Source: an uncultured Bacteroidota bacterium | Lineage (GTDB): Bacteria; Bacteroidota; Bacteroidia; Bacteroidales; SZUA-534 | Reading direction: 5' to 3' | DNA length: 64,000 bases | Assembly: GCA_946414435.1 (NCBI GenBank) | Contig: CAMKOM010000015.1 | Location: 1 to 64,000, forward strand | Shown: positions 61,015 through 64,000 of the stretch, one piece after another | Layout of the letters: the number at the start of each line of letters is the position of its first letter | Position numbering within the stretch: position 1 is the first letter of the stretch | Program-made: the position numbers and the translations under genes | Notes under the pieces: model-generated | What the model saw: the letters and a program-made list of their open reading frames with translations, nothing else | Databases searched by the model: none | Told to the model about the DNA's origin: nothing

Positions 61015-61890
61015 TTATTGCCCACAAATCTTTTCAATGGTTGTTTTCACATCCATAATGAGCCATGCCGGTGTTGATGTGGCGCCGCTGATTCCGACGC
61101 TTTTCACGCCTGCAAACCACTCGGGCTGCAGCTCGTCGATGCTCTCGATGAAATATGATTTGGCGTTCACCTGGCGGCACATTTCGAAAAGCGCTTTGGC
61201 GTTCGAGCTGTCGTGCCCGCCAACAAAAACCATCAGCTCGTGCCGTGCGGCGAACTGTTTCAGGTGCGGCCCGCGATTGGCCACCTGACGGCAGATGGTG
61301 TCGTGCCAATTGAAATGGGAGGCACGTTGCTCAAGAATCTTCACCATCTTCATATAGAGACCTATGTCTTTGGTTGTCTGCGAGAAAAACTCTATTGGGC
61401 GGCTGGTGTCGATTTTGTCAAGGTCGGCTTCTGACTCTACGAGCACGGCGTGCCCGTTGGTCTGGCCGATGAGCCCCACCACTTCGGCGTGGCCTTTCTT
61501 GCCGAAAATGACAACCTGCCCGCCGCATTCCGACATGGCCTGATAGGCCGATTTGATGCGTTCCTGAAGGCGCAGCACCACAGGGCAGGTGGCGTCGATG
61601 AGTTTGATGTTGCGTGCTTTCAGATTGCTGTAGCTCGACGGTGGCTCACCGTGGGCGCGGAAAATGACTTTTGCGTCGTGCAGACTGGCGAACTGCTCGT
61701 GGTCGATCACCACAAGCCCCATTTGAGCCAAACGGTTCACTTCAATGGGATTGTGAACCATTGCGCCAAGGCTGTAGAGCGGCTTGCCGTCGGCCAACTC
61801 GGCGGTGGCCTTGGTCACAGCGTTTTTCACACCAAAGCAGAAACCCGACTCGGGGTCGATGGAAATCTGGATCTGTTCGCTATTGTTCAT
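61015..61890 (-). CDS. ispH: 4-hydroxy-3-methylbut-2-enyl diphosphate reductase
   Basis: 291 residues. It makes isopentenyl and dimethylallyl diphosphate, the last step of the methylerythritol phosphate pathway. The three cysteines that hold the 4Fe-4S cluster are Cys18 (GFCFGVKNA), Cys102 (DATCPVV) and Cys200 (DTICRQVANR). The substrate-binding His and Ser segments MVHNPIEVNRL, RAHGEPPSSY, GGHDSSNAKAL and SGATSTPAWL are all present. It lies in the same window as dxs but 33 kb away. Length is close to the usual 300. Confidence 0.97.
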   Translation of the reverse strand: MNNSEQIQISIDPESGFCFGVKNAVTKATAELADGKPLYSLGAMVHNPIEVNRLAQMGLVVIDHEQFASLHDAKVIFRAHGEPPSSYSNLKARNIKLIDATCPVVLRLQERIKSAYQAMSECGGQVVIFGKKGHAEVVGLIGQTNGHAVLVESEADLDKIDTSRPIEFFSQTTKDIGLYMKMVKILEQRASHFNWHDTICRQVANRGPHLKQFAARHELMVFVGGHDSSNAKALFEMCRQVNAKSYFIESIDELQPEWFAGVKSVGISGATSTPAWLIMDVKTTIEKICGQ

Positions 61891-61992
61891 TGATTTGCAA
61901 TGGTATGATTGTGGTTATCGTAACTAATAGTTTAATACTATTCGATTATTTACTACATAAAAAACGTCTAAAAGAGTGAATCTTATAAAGGT

Positions 61993-62081
61993 TCAGTCTT
62001 TCAGACTGACTTTCTATACTTACGCTACCACGGGTTGCGCTTCGCTTACCCGCGGTTATGAAAATATTGTCTTTCAGACAA
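61993..62081. repeat. Mosaic of short hairpin repeats between ispH and cmk
   Basis: TCAGTCT-TTC-AGACTGA (61993-62009), CCACGGGT...ACCCGCGG (62028-62055, one mismatch) and TTGTCT-TTC-AGACAA (62067-62081) follow each other. The outer two share the GTCTTTCAGAC core with 58468-58482. The 234-bp gap 61891-62124 holds no gene. Confidence 0.7.
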
Positions 62082-62124
62082 ATACTCGATTCGCAATATT
62101 TTTGTTTCATACAAATTATTGCCT

Positions 62125-62829
62125 TTATTTCTTTGCCGCCTTGGCTTCTTCTACCAACTGAAGGATTACAGCAAACTGCTCATCGCGCGTCATGTGGCTG
62201 TTGTCGACCACGTGGGCGTCGGCAGCCTGCTTAAGTGGCGACACTTCGCGGTGCTGGTCGATATAGTCGCGCTGGTTGACGTTCTCAAGAATCTCGTCGA
62301 AGGTTACCTTCTCGCCTTTGGCTGTCAGCTCGTCGAAGCGGCGCTGGGCGCGCACTTCGGGCGACGCGGTCATAAAGATTTTCAGGTCGGCGTTGGGGAA
62401 GACCACAGTGCCAATGTCGCGGCCGTCCATAACAATGCCGCCCTTGCTGCCCATCTGATGCTGCAGTTTCACCATCTGGGCGCGCACAAAATCGATGCGG
62501 CTCACGTAGCTCACCTTGTTCGACACTTCGATGCGGCGGATTTCGTCTTCAACCACTTCGCCGTTGAGCAGCGTGGTGTTTTTGCTGGTTTGCTGGTCGT
62601 AGATGAAACTGACACCAATGTTGCCAATCTCACGTTTCAGGCGCGGCTCATCAACATTGCCGTCGGCGTCGATGATGCTGTTGCGCATGCAGTAGAGAGT
62701 TACAGCACGATACATTGCGCCGGTATCGACATAGATATATCCTAATTTTCGTGCAAGTTCCTTTGCCACAGTGCTTTTACCGCACGATGAAAAACCATCG
62801 ATTGCAATGATTAGCTGTTTATCGCTCAT
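62125..62829 (-). CDS. cmk: Cytidylate kinase
   Basis: 234 residues. It phosphorylates CMP and dCMP for nucleotide recycling. The P-loop is GFSSCGKST (12-20), in IAIDGFSSCGKSTVAKELA. DTGAMYRAVTLY is the CMP-binding stretch and GIVMDGRDIGTVVFPNADLK the conserved central block. AQRRFDEL and NQRDYIDQHREVSPLKQA complete the LID/NMP regions. Length is normal. It starts 2 bp after the end of the MscS gene, so the two are translationally close. Confidence 0.96.
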   Translation of the reverse strand: MSDKQLIIAIDGFSSCGKSTVAKELARKLGYIYVDTGAMYRAVTLYCMRNSIIDADGNVDEPRLKREIGNIGVSFIYDQQTSKNTTLLNGEVVEDEIRRIEVSNKVSYVSRIDFVRAQMVKLQHQMGSKGGIVMDGRDIGTVVFPNADLKIFMTASPEVRAQRRFDELTAKGEKVTFDEILENVNQRDYIDQHREVSPLKQAADAHVVDNSHMTRDEQFAVILQLVEEAKAAKK

Positions 62830-62831
62830 TT

Positions 62832-63929
62832 TCAGTTTTTTATTGATTTAACATCGATATTGCCGCGCATGTTCTCAACAATCAGGCTTTGTGTTGGGAA
62901 GGCAAAGTTGAGACCTTCGGCATTGAAGCGCTCAAGAATTTCGAGATTCACTTCGCTCTGCGTTTCAAAAACATCTTTTCCTTTGATTATGAAATAGATA
63001 AAGCTGATGTTTATTGAGAAATCAGCAAAGGTGTTGAAATAGACAGTGGTGTTGTTTTTCTCGATATTGGAATTCTGGCCGGCTATCTCTTTGAGTATTT
63101 CCATAGCGCGGCGCATCTGGTCGGGGGTGGTGTCGTAGGTGAGCCCCAACTCGAGCACCACGCGACGCGCAGGCTCGCGCGACACGTTCTCGACAACATT
63201 GTCGATAATCACGGCGCTCGGGATCACCACTTCGGTGCCTTCTAGAGTGGAAAGCCGGAAGCTGCGCAAGCCGACAGCCACAATGTAGCCGTCGTAGCCA
63301 CTCACGCGGACGCGGTCGCCGATGCGGAACGGCTTGTCGAAGAAGATGGTGATGCCGCCGAAAATATTGGTCACCGTGTCTTTGGCGGCCAAGGCCAACG
63401 CCAAGCCGCCCAATCCCAAGCCGGCCACCAAAGCCTTCACGTCGTAGCCCGAATTGCTGAGCGCCACAACAATGCCCACACCCCAAATGATGGTCTGCAC
63501 CGACCGTTTAACAGCCGGTATCATCTGCTTGTCGGCACGTTTGCCTGGCAGTTTTTTCGACACTGACGGCCGCAGGTAGCCGCCTATTATTTGCGACACC
63601 AACCGCGACAGAAACCATGTCAGGCCCAACACCATCAGCATGATGTAGGCGCGCATGGTGAACGTGTTGACACGGGCGGGAAGCGTCAGTTCCTGCAGGG
63701 CGAGCTTAAGGCCGATGAGCATCACCACGGCAGCCACCGGCTTCTCGATGGCTTCAACAATCATATCGTCGATTTTGGGCGGCGTGCGCTTAACTATCTT
63801 TTTGACAATGTGACGGATAATCCAAAGCAGAATGTGGCTCGCAACAAATGCGCCAACCACAAACGCCACAGCGGTGAGCCACTGACCGATGCTGTTTCGC
63901 ATAAAAACCTGGTCGAAAAAGTCGTGCAT
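62832..63929 (-). CDS. MscS-family mechanosensitive channel
   Basis: 365 residues. Four or five hydrophobic segments in the first 180 residues end in the pore-lining helix LVAGLGLGGLALALAAKDTV, whose Gly/Ala pattern is diagnostic. The beta domain follows (NIFGGITIFFDKPFRIGDRVRVSGYDG), then the alpha/beta vestibule. It opens under membrane tension to release solutes. E. coli MscS has 286 residues; this one has one or two extra N-terminal helices. It lies 12 bp after a partial glycosyltransferase gene and 2 bp before cmk. Confidence 0.93.
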   Translation of the reverse strand: MHDFFDQVFMRNSIGQWLTAVAFVVGAFVASHILLWIIRHIVKKIVKRTPPKIDDMIVEAIEKPVAAVVMLIGLKLALQELTLPARVNTFTMRAYIMLMVLGLTWFLSRLVSQIIGGYLRPSVSKKLPGKRADKQMIPAVKRSVQTIIWGVGIVVALSNSGYDVKALVAGLGLGGLALALAAKDTVTNIFGGITIFFDKPFRIGDRVRVSGYDGYIVAVGLRSFRLSTLEGTEVVIPSAVIIDNVVENVSREPARRVVLELGLTYDTTPDQMRRAMEILKEIAGQNSNIEKNNTTVYFNTFADFSINISFIYFIIKGKDVFETQSEVNLEILERFNAEGLNFAFPTQSLIVENMRGNIDVKSIKN

Positions 63930-63941
63930 CTGTTTTCGGTA

Positions 63942-64000
63942 TTAAATCGATGTTTTAAGAATGTCGTACATGTTTTGCGCAATGCCTTCCCAACTGTATT
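63942..64000 (-). CDS. C-terminal end of a probable glycosyltransferase (runs off the window)
   Basis: The minus strand from the window edge reads YSWEGIAQNMYDILKTSI and stops at 63942-63944. A W-x-x-I-A-x-x-M/L-x-x-x-Y pattern near the end is typical of GT4-type glycosyltransferases, where it packs against the N-domain. Only 19 codons are visible, so the call is tentative. It is in tandem with mscS. Confidence 0.45.
   Translation of the reverse strand, partial: YSWEGIAQNMYDILKTSI

Noticed and set aside
61976-62161. 61-codon plus-strand frame with SFRLTFYTYATTGCASLT
   Set aside because: It is a translation of the hairpin repeat mosaic between ispH and cmk, not a conserved protein.

Overview
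The window reads as a chromosome segment of a member of the Bacteroidota, most likely order Bacteroidales. Evidence: the gliding lipoprotein GldH, a gliding-motility-type C-terminal domain (CHU_C), three BspA-type leucine-rich-repeat proteins ending in type IX secretion-like tails, the lineage-restricted DUF3098 and DUF4834 families, Bacteroidota-type promoters (TTTG, about 19 nt, TAnnTTTG) in front of tRNAs and several genes, and few Shine-Dalgarno sequences. Species cannot be named from sequence alone. No rRNA, prophage, insertion sequence or CRISPR array was seen.

Layout. 1-6.9 kb (minus strand): the 5' part of an exported collagen-like protein, tRNA-Leu(CAA), a DUF4834 protein, an MntP-like membrane protein, a large anchored protein of unknown function and penicillin-binding protein 1A. 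7-11.6 kb (plus): a small unknown protein, an RluA-type pseudouridine synthase with a coiled-coil extension, a PKD/CHU_C exported protein and an O-antigen-ligase-like membrane protein. 11.6-16.7 kb (minus): SbcC and SbcD, then tRNA-Leu(UAA) and tRNA-Gly(GCC). 16.9-19.3 kb (plus): PSP1/RicT-like protein, GldH, TrmB. 19.3-28.7 kb (minus): heptose-phosphate kinase, TrpS, a coiled-coil protein, a C_GCAxxG_C_C protein, Tex, an S41 lipoprotein protease, DXS and a YkgJ-like protein. 28.9-34.1 kb (plus): membrane pyrophosphatase, PAP2-like protein, RNase R. 34.1-37.2 kb (minus): QueA, TruB, DUF3098, FtsX. 37.3-42.0 kb (plus): DnaE with a fused N-terminal proofreading exonuclease. 42-47.8 kb (minus): a SnoaL-like protein, two orphan genes, a TIM-barrel/acyl-CoA-ligase fusion and a LeuA-like protein that appears to have lost its catalytic residues. 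48-58.6 kb: three BspA-type surface proteins (minus) with a TauE/SafE-type exporter (plus). 58.6-64 kb (minus): patatin/Omp85 autotransporter, IspH, cytidylate kinase, MscS channel and the last codons of a probable glycosyltransferase.

Most of the window is housekeeping: peptidoglycan synthesis, isoprenoid precursors (DXS and IspH), tRNA modification and charging (TrmB, QueA, TruB, TrpS), DNA replication and repair, and RNA turnover. The accessory interest lies in 42-62 kb. There, short dispersed palindromes of one family (core GTAGRGACG...CGTCYCTAC) occur between genes and also, in frame, inside all three BspA genes at the same place in the C-terminal sorting domain. The patatin-BspA region carries clear marks of tandem duplication: a 63-bp copy of the patatin 3' end between two BspA genes, matching upstream regions, and about 690 bp of near-identical 3' sequence. 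Together these suggest a surface-antigen locus being reshaped by duplication, recombination and palindromic element insertion.
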